Below are positions 50,384-59,577 of a stretch of 64,000 nucleotides of DNA, piece by piece (the stretch's first letter is position 1; each line of letters begins with the position of its first letter). The notes under the pieces were generated by a model. It did not search any database. It saw only the letters and a program-made list of their open reading frames with translations, and was not told the origin of the DNA. The position numbers and the translations under genes are program-made. The stretch comes from Pannonibacter tanglangensis (GTDB taxonomy: Bacteria > Pseudomonadota > Alphaproteobacteria > Rhizobiales > Stappiaceae): NCBI RefSeq assembly GCF_009915685.1, contig NZ_JAABLP010000002.1; one strand, given 5' to 3'.

Positions 50384-50702
50384 CGTCAGGTCCAGTGGTC
50401 GGGCGGGCGGGGCCATCCTGCGAACCGCTGTGCGGTCGGGGCCTGGCCTCGCGCAGGCGAGGTGAGATTAGCCGCTTTTTCGGCTCTTGCCCGACAAAAG
50501 CGAGCGGGTCCACATGCGGGAGGGGAGGCGGGCCCCGGCCGGTGCCCGACACGGGTGACAGATCATTCAGATTGCGGCGTTTTTTCTGCTTTTGCCGTCA
50601 TGATTCAGACACCACCCCGAGGCAATGTCCGCCGCAGTCTGTTAAGGTCGGACCGGAGGAGACCGCGAGTCAGCGCCGGTTTGCCAGCGTCAGGGGCAAT
50701 GG
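50384..50702. other. Divergent spacer
   Basis: 319 bp between AllE and the AI-2E family gene. No gene or notable repeat; presumably both promoters. Confidence 0.4.
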
Positions 50703-51893
50703 ATGGAACAGAAGGTAACGGAACGCCAGTCTGAGATCGAACTCACCGCAACCCGCCCGAGACGCCCGCTGATCACCGATCATGCCGCGGCGCGCTGGCT
50801 GCTTCTGATCATTCTGGCCGCCTCGGTCTGGTTCTTCCACGGCTTCATCGTTCCGGTGCTTGCGGCCACGATCATCGCCTTCGCCAGCTGGCCGCTGCTG
50901 GTGCGAATCGAGCGCATCCTGCCGATCGGCCGCATCGGCGTTGCCTCGCTCATGGTCGCGCTGATCGTCGGCTTCATCGTGCTGCCGATCATGTATGCGC
51001 TGCTCTATGCCTTTGCCGAGCTGCAGATCTGGATCGACTGGGCCTTCGCCACGAACCAGAACGGCGAGCCGGTGCCGGCCTGGATTGCCGGACTGCCCCG
51101 GATCGGCGACTGGCTGACGCAGCAGTGGGACCAGCATATCGGTCATCCGGGCGCGATCGGCGAGCTGGTGCAGATCATCTCCGGTGCCAATTTCGGGTCG
51201 ATCTATCGCGGCATCCTCACGGCCGGCACACTGGTGTTCCATCTGGCGCTGACGCTGGTCTTCATGCTGATCGCCCTCTTCATCTTCTACCGCGATGGCG
51301 AGAAGATTGCGGCGCAGATCGACCGGGTCGGCCAGCGCATCCTGCCGGAACGCTGGGACCGGCTGTCGCGCGTGGTGCCGACCACGATCAGCTCGACCGT
51401 GACCGGCATGACCCTGATCGCCATCGGCGAGGGCATCATCCTCGGGGTCGCCTATGCCATCGCCGGCGTGCCGTCGCCGGTCACCCTCGGCGTGATCACC
51501 GGCTTCATGGCGCTGATCCCCGGCGGCGCGCCGCTCTGCTTCACGCTGGTGTCGATCTATCTTGTGGCGAGCGGCTCGGCCTTTGCCGGCGTGGCGCTGT
51601 TCCTGTGGGGCTCGATCGAGCTCTTCATCGTCGACAAGACCATCCGCCCGCTGCTCGTCGGCGGACCGGTCAAGCTGCCGTTCCTGCCAACGTTCTTCGG
51701 TCTGATCGGTGGCGTCAAGACGATGGGGATCGTCGGTCTGTTCGTTGGCCCGGTGCTGATGGCGCTGGTCGTTGCCATGTGGCGCGAATGGCAGCGCGAG
51801 ATCGCGGCGGCCAACCGGCGCAGCGAGGCCGTGGCCCGCAGCGGGTCTGCCAGCGGTCCGCCCGCCGACGTGCCCGATCAGGCCCAGGCCTGA
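50703..51893 (+). CDS. AI-2E family transporter
   Basis: A 396-residue membrane protein of the TqsA/YdiK (DUF20) family. Two N-terminal helices, a central soluble stretch, then five or six helices: TLVFHLALTLVFMLIALFIF, AIGEGIILGVAYAIAGV, TLGVITGFMALIPGGAPL and the closing KLPFLPTFFGLIGGVKTMGIVGLFVGPVLMAL motif typical of the family. Members export autoinducer-2 or exchange ions; which applies is unknown. Its 3' end overlaps the convergent ABC ATPase by 16 bp. Confidence 0.92.
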   Translation: MEQKVTERQSEIELTATRPRRPLITDHAAARWLLLIILAASVWFFHGFIVPVLAATIIAFASWPLLVRIERILPIGRIGVASLMVALIVGFIVLPIMYALLYAFAELQIWIDWAFATNQNGEPVPAWIAGLPRIGDWLTQQWDQHIGHPGAIGELVQIISGANFGSIYRGILTAGTLVFHLALTLVFMLIALFIFYRDGEKIAAQIDRVGQRILPERWDRLSRVVPTTISSTVTGMTLIAIGEGIILGVAYAIAGVPSPVTLGVITGFMALIPGGAPLCFTLVSIYLVASGSAFAGVALFLWGSIELFIVDKTIRPLLVGGPVKLPFLPTFFGLIGGVKTMGIVGLFVGPVLMALVVAMWREWQREIAAANRRSEAVARSGSASGPPADVPDQAQA

Positions 51894-52678
51894 TCGGGGT
51901 CCGGCAGCGGGATGGCGTCGAGCAGCTCGCGGGTATAGGCCGCCTGCGGGTTCCGAAACAGCTCTGCCGTGTCCGCGTTCTCCACGATTTCCCCCTTGTA
52001 GAGGACAAGGATCCGGCTGCACAGGCGCCGGATCACCGAGAGATCGTGGCTGATGAAGGCGAGTGTCAGGCCGAGATCCCGCACCAGACCCTCCAGCAGA
52101 TTGAGCACCTGGGCCTGTGACGACACGTCCAGCCCCGACACGATCTCGTCGGCGAGAATGAAATCCGGCTTGAGCGCGATGGCTCGCGCGATCCCCACCC
52201 GCTGGCGCTGCCCGCCCGACAGTTCATGCGGGTAGCGGGCGGCAAAGCCTGCGGGCAGTCCGACCTGCTCCAGTGCGTGCCGTGCCGCCGCAGGGGCGTT
52301 CTCGATCCCCTGGAGCTGCAGCGGTGCTGCGATGAGCTGGCCGACGCGGTGGCGCGGGTTCAGCGACGACATCGGATCCTGGAAGATCATCTGGAAGCGC
52401 CGCCGCAGCGGGCGCAGCCGCGCCGCCTCGAGATGCGTGATGTCGGTCCCGTCGAACAGGACCGTCCCGCCCGTCGGTTCCAGCAGGCGCACGAGGCAGC
52501 GCCCGAGCGTCGACTTGCCGGACCCCGACCCGCCGACGATGCCGAGGATCTCGCCCCGGCCGATGCTGAAGCTCAGGCCCTTCAGGATCTCGTTGCGTGG
52601 CGCCGGCCCCAGGAGGGGCTTCCGGGTCATGTCGGGCAAGGACAGGCGCAGGTCCCGGATCTGGTAGAGGTCAGCCAT
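51878..52678 (-). CDS. Oligopeptide-type ABC ATP-binding protein (DppF-like, system 2)
   Basis: A 266-residue ATPase, shorter than usual DppF because it lacks the cysteine-rich C-terminal extension. Walker A is GGSGSGKST (the usual first Glu is Gly), Q-loop MIFQDPMSSLNPR, signature LSGGQRQRVGIARAI, Walker B ILADEIVSGLDVS and H-loop ISHDLS. Overlaps the partner ATPase by 8 bp. Confidence 0.93.
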   Translation of the reverse strand: MADLYQIRDLRLSLPDMTRKPLLGPAPRNEILKGLSFSIGRGEILGIVGGSGSGKSTLGRCLVRLLEPTGGTVLFDGTDITHLEAARLRPLRRRFQMIFQDPMSSLNPRHRVGQLIAAPLQLQGIENAPAAARHALEQVGLPAGFAARYPHELSGGQRQRVGIARAIALKPDFILADEIVSGLDVSSQAQVLNLLEGLVRDLGLTLAFISHDLSVIRRLCSRILVLYKGEIVENADTAELFRNPQAAYTRELLDAIPLPDPDQAWA

Positions 52679-53543
52679 GGGCGAGCGTCCTGTCTGCGGT
52701 TTCGACTTCGGCCTGGACTGCCCGGATCACCGCGTCGGGAACAGGGGTCAGGCTGCCGTCCGGATCGGTGTACCTGGGCGTGGCGGCAAGAAGCGCCTGC
52801 GAGTAGGGGTGGGCGGGACGGGCAAAGAACGAGCGCACGTCTGTGTCCTCGATCACCAGGCCGCCATAGAGCACGGTCAGGGTCTGGCAGACCTTGGACA
52901 CGACCCCGAGGTCATGGGTGACGAAGACGAGAGCCGTGTTGTGGCGCTGCTGCATCTCGCGGATGAGCCGCAGGATCTGTTTCTGCACGGTCACATCGAG
53001 GGCGGTGGTCGGCTCGTCGGCAATGATGAGCCGCGGCTCCGCGGCAAAGGCGGAGGCGATGAGGATGCGCTGGCGCATGCCGCCGGAAAGCTCGTGCGGA
53101 TAGCAGCGCAGGACCCGCTCCGGATCGGTGATGTGCACCTCGCCGAGCAACTCCAGCGCCCGGTCCTCGGCGCGCCGGCGCTCCCAGCCGAGAATGTCGA
53201 CCAGTCGGTCCGTGATCTGCGGCGCGATCCGGCGCGAGGGATTGAGCGCTGTCAGCGGGTCCTGCGGGATCAGCGCGCAGCTTGCGCCGATCAGCCTGCG
53301 CCGGTCACGCGGGGAGAGCGCCTGAAGGTCTACCCCCTCCAGCACGATCGAGCCGGCAACGATCTCGACAGAGCGCGGCAGGATGCCGAGGATCGCCTTG
53401 CCGATCATCGACTTGCCGGCCCCGCTCTCGCCGACGAGGCCGCGGACTTCCCCCGCCCCCACGGACAGCGACACGCTGCGCAGCAGCCGGTGGGGCGTGC
53501 CCTTGAGGCAGGCGGTCAGGCCGGAAATCTGGAGGTAGCTCAT
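52671..53543 (-). CDS. Oligopeptide-type ABC ATP-binding protein (DppD-like, system 2)
   Basis: A 290-residue ATPase: Walker A GESGAGKSM, Q-loop LIPQDPLTALNPS, signature LSGGMRQRILIASAF, Walker B IIADEPTTALDVT, H-loop VTHDLG. It also lacks the terminal cysteine-rich motif. ATGA overlap with the permease upstream; start at 53543 chosen at MSYLQISGL. Confidence 0.93.
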   Translation of the reverse strand: MSYLQISGLTACLKGTPHRLLRSVSLSVGAGEVRGLVGESGAGKSMIGKAILGILPRSVEIVAGSIVLEGVDLQALSPRDRRRLIGASCALIPQDPLTALNPSRRIAPQITDRLVDILGWERRRAEDRALELLGEVHITDPERVLRCYPHELSGGMRQRILIASAFAAEPRLIIADEPTTALDVTVQKQILRLIREMQQRHNTALVFVTHDLGVVSKVCQTLTVLYGGLVIEDTDVRSFFARPAHPYSQALLAATPRYTDPDGSLTPVPDAVIRAVQAEVETADRTLAHG

Positions 53544-54391
53544 CGCAGCACCGGATCGAAACGGTCCTTGAGGCCTTCCCCCAGCTGGGAGAAGGACAGG
53601 ACGGTGAGAAACAGGGTGATCAGGGGAAAGACAATGACCCACCAGGCCTGGTGGATCGACGTGCGGCCCTCGGCGATCATGCCGCCCCAGGTGGGGTCGT
53701 CGGTGGAGACCGAGAGGTTCACGAAGGACAGGATCGCCTCGACGATGACCGCGATGCCCATTTCCAGCGTCAGCAGCACGACAATGGTCGGCAGCACGTT
53801 GGGCAGGATCTCGACCACCATCGTCGACAGGCGGCTGCGGCCGGCGACCTCGGCCGAGGCCACGTAGTCCATGGCACCCTGGGCCATCGCCTCGGCGCGC
53901 ACGACGCGGGCAAAGCGGGTCCAGTCGATGACGACGATGGCGAGAATGATCGAGACAAGCCCGGGGCCGAGAACCGCAATCAGCAGGATCGAGAAGAGCA
54001 CCGGCGGGAAGGCCATCCAGATGTCGATGAGCCGGGAGACGACGAGATCGACCCAGCCGCGCAGGAAGCCGGCCGCAAGCCCGAGGGTCGCGCCGATCAG
54101 GCAGGTCAGCGATCCGGCAACGAGGGCAACGAGAAAGGCGACGCGGGCGCCGTGGAGAATGCGCGAGAGCACGCAGCGGCCGAGGCTGTCCGTGCCGAGA
54201 TAGTAGCCGGGCTCGGCGCCTGCCATCCAGAACGGCGGCATGCGGCCGAGAAAGAGGTCCTGCGCCAGCGGGTCGTGCGGGGCGATGAGCGGGGCTGCCA
54301 TGGCGGCAAGGAACAGGCCTCCGAGCCAGAGACCGGGGAGCCAGAGACGCAGGCCGGCGCGGCGTTTGACTGCAGAGCGACCGTCAAGCAT
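53540..54391 (-). CDS. Oligopeptide-type ABC permease (DppC-like, system 2)
   Basis: A 283-residue permease with PLIAPHDPLAQDL, YLGTDSLGRCVLSRILHGARV and the coupling-loop region YVASAEVAGRSRLSTMVVEILPNVLPT. N-terminal helix then five helices. Overlaps the DppB-like gene by 8 bp. Confidence 0.93.
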   Translation of the reverse strand: MLDGRSAVKRRAGLRLWLPGLWLGGLFLAAMAAPLIAPHDPLAQDLFLGRMPPFWMAGAEPGYYLGTDSLGRCVLSRILHGARVAFLVALVAGSLTCLIGATLGLAAGFLRGWVDLVVSRLIDIWMAFPPVLFSILLIAVLGPGLVSIILAIVVIDWTRFARVVRAEAMAQGAMDYVASAEVAGRSRLSTMVVEILPNVLPTIVVLLTLEMGIAVIVEAILSFVNLSVSTDDPTWGGMIAEGRTSIHQAWWVIVFPLITLFLTVLSFSQLGEGLKDRFDPVLR

Positions 54392-55394
54392 GGCGAAGCC
54401 TCGGGTTCAGAACGGCGTAGAGGAGATCGACGGCCAGATTGACCGCCGTGAAGATCAGGGCGAACAGCAGCACGATGCCCTGGATCAGCGGCAGGTCGCG
54501 GTTGATCACCGCGTCGATGGCCATGTTGCCGAGCCCTTCATAGGAGAACAGGCGCTCGATGATCACGGTCCCGCCGATGAGGAAGGTGAACTGGACGCCG
54601 ACCAGCGTCAGGGTCGGCAGGATGGCATTGGGCAGGGCCTCGCGCGTGATCACGCGCGTTTCCCCATAGCCCTTCGTCCGGGCCAGGGTGACGTAGTCCA
54701 GATGCATGGTTTCCTTGAGGCTCTGCTTGAGCAGCTGGCTGATGATCGCCGCCAGCGGGATCGCCAGCGCCAGCGCGGGCAGCAGCATGTGGCTGACCAG
54801 ATCGAGCCACAGGTCGAAGCGCAGCCGCAGCACGCTCTCGATGAGGTAGAAGTCGGTGGTGAAGGGCAGGTCCAGCGACGGCGTGATGCGGCCGGAAATG
54901 TGGAACACCGGCCAGAGCACCCCGAACAGGAGCACAAGGATCAGTCCCCAGAGGAAATCGGGGATCGACAGCGCCATGCCGTTGGAGACATCGACGGCGG
55001 CCTCGACCCGTGTGCCGCGTTCCCGGGTTCCGGCGAGCGCCGTCGCCCCGCCGATCAGCACCGCGAGGACAAGCGCCATCAGGGCCAGTTCCAGCGTCGC
55101 CGGCAGCCGGCCGAGCACCAGCTCCAGCACCGGCTGGCGGGCGGTGATGGAGGTGCCGAAGTCGCCCTGGAGCACGCCGCCGACCCAGATGAGGAACTGT
55201 TCGGGGATCGACCGGTCGAGCCCGTAGAGGGCGGTCAGGCGGCGAATGTCCTCCTCGGTCGCGCCCGGCGGCAGCATCATGGCAATCGGATTGCCCGGCA
55301 CGACGCGGATGACAACGAAGACGATGATCGCGGCCCCGGCCAGCGTCACGGCCGTGGTGGCCAGACGGAGCAGGAGCGTCCTTAAGATCTGCAT
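54384..55394 (-). CDS. Oligopeptide-type ABC permease (DppB-like, system 2)
   Basis: A 336-residue permease: first helix LATTAVTLAGAAIIVFVVIRVVPGNPIAMML, coupling loop YVTLARTKGYGETRVITREALPNAILPT and FSYEGLGNMAIDAVINRDLPLIQG. The ATG at 55394 has GGAAAA 4 nt upstream; an in-frame GTG at 55421 is the alternative start. Separated from the binding-protein gene by 175 bp carrying stem-loops. Confidence 0.92.
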   Translation of the reverse strand: MQILRTLLLRLATTAVTLAGAAIIVFVVIRVVPGNPIAMMLPPGATEEDIRRLTALYGLDRSIPEQFLIWVGGVLQGDFGTSITARQPVLELVLGRLPATLELALMALVLAVLIGGATALAGTRERGTRVEAAVDVSNGMALSIPDFLWGLILVLLFGVLWPVFHISGRITPSLDLPFTTDFYLIESVLRLRFDLWLDLVSHMLLPALALAIPLAAIISQLLKQSLKETMHLDYVTLARTKGYGETRVITREALPNAILPTLTLVGVQFTFLIGGTVIIERLFSYEGLGNMAIDAVINRDLPLIQGIVLLFALIFTAVNLAVDLLYAVLNPRLRHA

Positions 55395-55540
55395 GCGCTT
55401 TTCCAATCCCTGCAGGCTCACCGCAGGACGTCGCGCGGCCGCGGACGATCCGCAGCCGGACGCGAGGATCCTGCCGGTCAGGCGTCCGGGCGCTGCCCGG
55501 ACTGCAACGCGGCGGGTCTGGCCCGCGACGCGGGGGGAAG

Positions 55541-55563
55541 GGCGGAGGGGTGGCCCCTCCGCC
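55541..55563 (-). other. Stem-loop after the second binding-protein gene
   Basis: A perfect 10-bp stem GGCGGAGGGG (55541-55550)/CCCCTCCGCC (55554-55563) with loop TGG, 6 nt after the binding-protein stop and without a T-tract. GCGGG/CCCGC (55512-55526) follows. Same position as the stem-loop at 33003-33042 in the other ABC operon. Confidence 0.7.
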
Positions 55564-55569
55564 GGCGTG

Positions 55570-57087
55570 TCAGGCGCGCTTCATCAGATGCGGCAGCAAG
55601 GCCCCCGAGGCATGCGGGGTCACCGTCACGCCCTGAGCCGACAGGATCGGCTGGACGTACTGCAGCAGCGGGATGACGAGGGCATTGTCGGCGATGTAGC
55701 GGTCAACGGCCTGCCAGCCGAGGATACGCTTGGCCTCGTCCTGCTCGCCCCAGAGCGGGGCGATCATTCCGGTGAGGTCCTCGCCGTCCCAGACCGAATG
55801 GGGCGAGGGCCCGAACATGGCGAAACCGGTCGAGGTGGTCGGATCGCCGACCGAGTTGCCCCAGTTGTAGAAGGCGGCCGGAGCGAGCGCATCGGCCGCA
55901 CGCAGCTCGAAATGCTTGGCGATCTCGTAGACCTCGATCTCGGCCTCGATGCCGACGCGGCGCCAGAGGCCGACGATGGCCTGGATGACCTCGTAGTCCT
56001 TGGGCTTGAAGCCCTTGGTCGTCTGGATCTTGAACCGGACCGGCTTGTCCTTGGAATAGCCGGAGGCAGCGAGCAGCTCGATGGCCTTTTCCGGGCTGTA
56101 CTCCACCGTGATCGACGGATCGAAGGCGTCGTATTGCGGCGTCTGCAGCGTGTCGATCCTGACGCCGTAGCCCGACAGCAGCCGGTCGATGATCGTCTGC
56201 TTGTCGATGGCATGGGCGGCTGCCTTGCGGACGTTCGGATCCTTCATCACGTCGATGTCGTTGAGGAAGATCATGCCGATGTCCGACACGGGCGCGGCCA
56301 CGCCGTTCAGCTTCGCCTTGAGGCGGTCGTACTCCTCGTAGGGCACTTCCAGCGTGACATGGGACGAGCCGGATTCGACCTCGGCCACGCGCGCAGCCGC
56401 ATCGGTGACGAACTTGACGGTCACGGTCTCGAACTCGGGCTTGGCGCCCCAGTAGCCCGGATAGGCCTTCAGCCGGACGAAGGCGTTGCGCTCGAACTTC
56501 TCGACCATGTAGGGGCCGCTGCCGATGGGAGCAGCCTCGAAGCCGGCCGCGCCGACCTTCTCGAAATAGGCCTTCGGCAGGACGTAGCCGGTGAGGAAGT
56601 ACATCCACTTGAAGATCGTCGGGTCGAACTGCTTCACGTCGGCCGTGACGATGTTGCCCTCCGTCCGGTGGTTGGTCAGCGTGCTCCAGATGAAGTTGAT
56701 CGGGTTGCCGGTGTCCGGATTGGCCGCGCGGGCCAGCGACCAGGCCACATCCTCGGCGGTGAGCGGCGAGCCGTCATGCCAGGTGACGCCCTCGCGCACC
56801 ATCATCCAGACCTGGGTCTTGTCCTCGTTCCAGCCCCAGTCTGTCAGCAGGCCCGGCGCCGGCTTCAGGTCGGGCTGCTGCAGGATGAACTGGTCGAACA
56901 CCGACTGGTACAGGCCCTGGATGGTCGGGTTGACGGCCGAGGGGCCGACGGTCGGGTCCCAGCTCGGCAGGTTGACGTTGTAGGCAATGACGAGTTCGTC
57001 GATCGCGGCCCGCACGGGCAGGCCGGAAGCGGCAAGGAACGCGCCGGCGGCGGCCCCTTGCAGGAGAGTACGGCGTGTCAGTTCCAT
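55570..57087 (-). CDS. ABC transporter substrate-binding protein (SBP family 5, Tat signal)
   Basis: A 505-residue periplasmic protein. The N-terminus MELTRRTLLQGAAAGAFLAASGLPVRA is a twin-arginine signal, unlike the Sec signal of the first system. Family 5 text: MVREGVTWHDGSPLTAEDVAWSLARA, PIGSGPYMVEKFERN, DPNVRKAAAHAIDKQTII and SPEKAIELLAASGYS. Follows the CrtI-like gene after 24 bp, so transport and oxidation of the same substrate are likely linked. Confidence 0.94.
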   Translation of the reverse strand: MELTRRTLLQGAAAGAFLAASGLPVRAAIDELVIAYNVNLPSWDPTVGPSAVNPTIQGLYQSVFDQFILQQPDLKPAPGLLTDWGWNEDKTQVWMMVREGVTWHDGSPLTAEDVAWSLARAANPDTGNPINFIWSTLTNHRTEGNIVTADVKQFDPTIFKWMYFLTGYVLPKAYFEKVGAAGFEAAPIGSGPYMVEKFERNAFVRLKAYPGYWGAKPEFETVTVKFVTDAAARVAEVESGSSHVTLEVPYEEYDRLKAKLNGVAAPVSDIGMIFLNDIDVMKDPNVRKAAAHAIDKQTIIDRLLSGYGVRIDTLQTPQYDAFDPSITVEYSPEKAIELLAASGYSKDKPVRFKIQTTKGFKPKDYEVIQAIVGLWRRVGIEAEIEVYEIAKHFELRAADALAPAAFYNWGNSVGDPTTSTGFAMFGPSPHSVWDGEDLTGMIAPLWGEQDEAKRILGWQAVDRYIADNALVIPLLQYVQPILSAQGVTVTPHASGALLPHLMKRA

Positions 57088-57111
57088 GTTCCTGTTCCCT
57101 CTGAATTATCT

Positions 57112-58677
57112 TTATTTTCCAGCGAGTTTCTGGGCCAGCAGGAAGCCGGACCCGGCCCCCGTTCCTGCGCCGGGCCAGACGGCTGCCCCAGTCAGGTGGA
57201 GGTTCTTGATTGGTGTCGACCCGTCCGCGTGACCGCGGGCGGGACGAAAGAGGAAGTGCTGGGCCATGTGGTGCGACCCGCAGATCTGGTCGCCGCCGAC
57301 AAGGTTCGGATTGTCGCGCTCCAGCGCGGCCGGGCTGACCACGTGGCGGGCGAGAATGCGGGCGCGGAACCCCGGCGCATAGCGCTCCAGGATCGCCAGG
57401 GCGCGCTCGGCGAAGGGCTCGGCCGCCTCCGCCCAGTCCGTTGCGGCAATCGTGCCGGCCGCATCGCCCCGGATCGTGCCGGGTGCCATGCGCACCTGCA
57501 GCCAGATCACATGCTTGCCGTCCGGTGCCCGTGACGGGTCGAAGGCCGTGGGCTGGCCGACGACGAGGACGGGCTCGGCCGGCAGCAGCCCCGCCTGGGC
57601 TTCCTGATAGGTCCGGGCCATCTGGTCGAGGCTTGGTGCCAGATGCACATAGGCATAGGACTTCAGCGCAGCACCTGCGGCCCAGTCCGGCAGGCCGTCC
57701 GTCGCCAGATGGATCATCATCGTGCCGGGCGCATGGCCGAAACGGGCCATGGCACCGTCGAAGGCCGGCGTGAGCGGGCCGGCGAGGCGGCCGAGGGCGG
57801 CCGGGGCGACACCCGCAATCACCTGGCGCGCGCTGATCCGCCGCCCGTCCGCAAGCGCGATGCCGGTCGCCCGGTCCCCGTCGCGCAGGATCGCGCTGAC
57901 GCCGACACCGGTCTCCACCTGTCCGCCGCCGGCGACGATCGCCTTGCACAGGGCCCTGATGATCGTGTCGGCCCCGCCCTGACCCAGCGCCATTCCGAAG
58001 GCCTGGCCGGCCATGCCCTCCAGATAGGGAAACAGCGCGCCGCCGGCGATGTCCGGTGCGAAGTCCAGATGCATGCCCCAGGCGCCGAGCATGGCGCGGA
58101 CCTCTTCCGTCTCGAAGGTCTCGGTCAGGAAGGCGCGGGGCGTCTGGGCCAGGAAGCGGGCGAGATCAAGGGTGCCACCAATTCCCTTGGCCCGAATCGT
58201 CTTGATCGAAAAAGATGCAAATGCACGCAATTGCATCGGGCTGCCCAGCAGTCCGAACAGGTGCGGGGCCTCGGCGCCGAAGCCCTGGCTCAGTCGTGTC
58301 CAGGTTTCGGCATCGGCCTCGGAGAACCGGGCGATGTTGGCCGTTGTTTCCGCTGGGTCAGTCGAGACGCCGCACCAGCGTCCATCCGGGAAGGCCGAGG
58401 CAAAGGGGCGGTTGACCGGCACGAAGGCCGCGCCATGGGCCGCAAGCTCCGCGCCGTAGCGCTTGAAAAACGGGCTGCCCGCGAAAAGCGAGAGATTCAT
58501 GGCCGCCCAGTCATGGCGGAAGCCCGGAAGGGTCAGCTCCAGCGTCTTGACGGCGCCACCGGCCACCGGGGCCTGCTCGAAGACGCCGACGCGCCAGCCG
58601 CGCCGCGTCAGGTGCAGCGCCGCAGCCAGTGCATTGTGTCCTGCACCGATCACGACGGCGTCGAAACTTTCAGCCAT
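57112..58677 (-). CDS. FAD-dependent oxidoreductase, CrtI/PYROXD2-like
   Basis: A 521-residue flavoprotein. N-terminal dinucleotide motif VVIGAGHNALAAALHLTRRGWRVGVFEQAPVAGGA; conserved FRHDWAAMNLSLF follows; the C-terminal FAD motif reads LTGAAVWPGAGTGAGSGFL. It resembles phytoene-desaturase-fold proteins not involved in carotenoid synthesis (PYROXD2 group); no carotenoid genes are here. GGAGGTGA 6 nt before the ATG at 58677. First gene of the leftward transporter operon and paralogous to the enzyme at 59578. Confidence 0.9.
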   Translation of the reverse strand: MAESFDAVVIGAGHNALAAALHLTRRGWRVGVFEQAPVAGGAVKTLELTLPGFRHDWAAMNLSLFAGSPFFKRYGAELAAHGAAFVPVNRPFASAFPDGRWCGVSTDPAETTANIARFSEADAETWTRLSQGFGAEAPHLFGLLGSPMQLRAFASFSIKTIRAKGIGGTLDLARFLAQTPRAFLTETFETEEVRAMLGAWGMHLDFAPDIAGGALFPYLEGMAGQAFGMALGQGGADTIIRALCKAIVAGGGQVETGVGVSAILRDGDRATGIALADGRRISARQVIAGVAPAALGRLAGPLTPAFDGAMARFGHAPGTMMIHLATDGLPDWAAGAALKSYAYVHLAPSLDQMARTYQEAQAGLLPAEPVLVVGQPTAFDPSRAPDGKHVIWLQVRMAPGTIRGDAAGTIAATDWAEAAEPFAERALAILERYAPGFRARILARHVVSPAALERDNPNLVGGDQICGSHHMAQHFLFRPARGHADGSTPIKNLHLTGAAVWPGAGTGAGSGFLLAQKLAGK

Positions 58678-58704
58678 AATGTCACCTCCCCATGACAGTT
58701 CTAT

Positions 58705-58724
58705 ATTTGCATTTGCATTTAAAT
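58705..58724. promoter_or_regulatory. AT-rich repeat in the divergent promoter, candidate MarR site
   Basis: ATTTGC ATTTGC ATTT AAAT lies between the CrtI-like gene (start 58677) and the cyclase gene (start 58779). The MarR gene of the rightward operon is the obvious candidate regulator. Inferred from location only. Confidence 0.35.
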
Positions 58725-58741
58725 CTGTCTAGGCTGATTTC

Positions 58742-58761
58742 GGAGGTGAGGGGACACCTCC
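58742..58761 (+). promoter_or_regulatory. Leader hairpin before the cyclase gene
   Basis: GGAGGTG (58742-58748)/CACCTCC (58755-58761) with a 6-nt loop, 17 nt before the cyclase ATG. It could be an operator dyad or a leader hairpin; the real Shine-Dalgarno (GGGAG) lies after it. Confidence 0.4.
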
Positions 58762-58778
58762 AGTTAAGGGAGAGAGAC

Positions 58779-59570
58779 ATGACTGCAGCGGCTGTGCTTG
58801 CGGAGCTTGGGAATTTGCTCGCCTCGGGAGGGGTTGAGGTCGTTGACTGCACGGGCGTGCTGGGACCGGAGACGCCGCTGATCAAGCTGCCGCCGGAGCT
58901 TGCCAAGGACACGCCGCCGGTGCGCATCCACCGCATCAGCGAATATGACAAGGACGGTCCGTTCTGGGCCTGGAACTGGCTGGAGCTGGGCGAGCATTCG
59001 GGCACGCATTTCGACGCGCCGCATCACTGGATCACCGGCAAGGACTATTCCGACGGCTACACCGACACGCTGCCGGTGCAGAAGGTCGTCGCTCCCGTCA
59101 ACGTGCTGGACTTCTCCGCCGAATGCCGGGCTGATCCGGATTTCCTGCTGACGGTCGACCACATCAAGGCCTGGGAAGCCCGCCACGGGGCCATCGGCGC
59201 CGGGGAATGGGTGGTGCTGCGGTCCGACTGGGACGCACGGGCGCATGACGAGGCGCTGTTCCTCAACGCCGATGCCACCGGCCCGCACACGCCCGGACCC
59301 ACTGCCGAGGCCATCGAGTATCTGATCGGCAAGGGCATCGTCGGCTGGGGCAGCCAGTGCATCGGCACGGATGCCGGTCAGGCCGGCGGCATGACGCCCC
59401 CGTTCCCGGCGCACAATCTCCTGCACAAGCACAACCGCTACGGTCTGGCGAGCCTTGCCAACCTCGACAAGCTGCCGCCGAAGGGCGCGATCCTGATCGC
59501 CGCCCCTCTGAAGATCAAGAACGGCACCGGCTCCCCGATCCGCGCCCTGGCGCTCGTCGCGCGGGGGTGA
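58779..59570 (+). CDS. Cyclase family protein (kynurenine-formamidase-like)
   Basis: A 263-residue metal hydrolase of the cyclase/KynB fold. The signature HSGTHFDAPHHW supplies the HxGTHxDxPxH metal ligands; VVDCTGVLGPETPLIKLPP and EWVVLRSDWDAR are also typical. KynB cleaves N-formylkynurenine, but this protein is longer (usual KynB about 210) and so is probably a different amide or lactam hydrolase. GGGAG 7-8 nt upstream fixes the ATG at 58779. First gene of the rightward operon. Confidence 0.9.
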   Translation: MTAAAVLAELGNLLASGGVEVVDCTGVLGPETPLIKLPPELAKDTPPVRIHRISEYDKDGPFWAWNWLELGEHSGTHFDAPHHWITGKDYSDGYTDTLPVQKVVAPVNVLDFSAECRADPDFLLTVDHIKAWEARHGAIGAGEWVVLRSDWDARAHDEALFLNADATGPHTPGPTAEAIEYLIGKGIVGWGSQCIGTDAGQAGGMTPPFPAHNLLHKHNRYGLASLANLDKLPPKGAILIAAPLKIKNGTGSPIRALALVARG

Positions 59571-59577
59571 CGGTGTG

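Noticed and set aside
50670..52022. 450-codon minus-strand frame
   Set aside because: Complement of the AI-2E family membrane protein; no domain visible.
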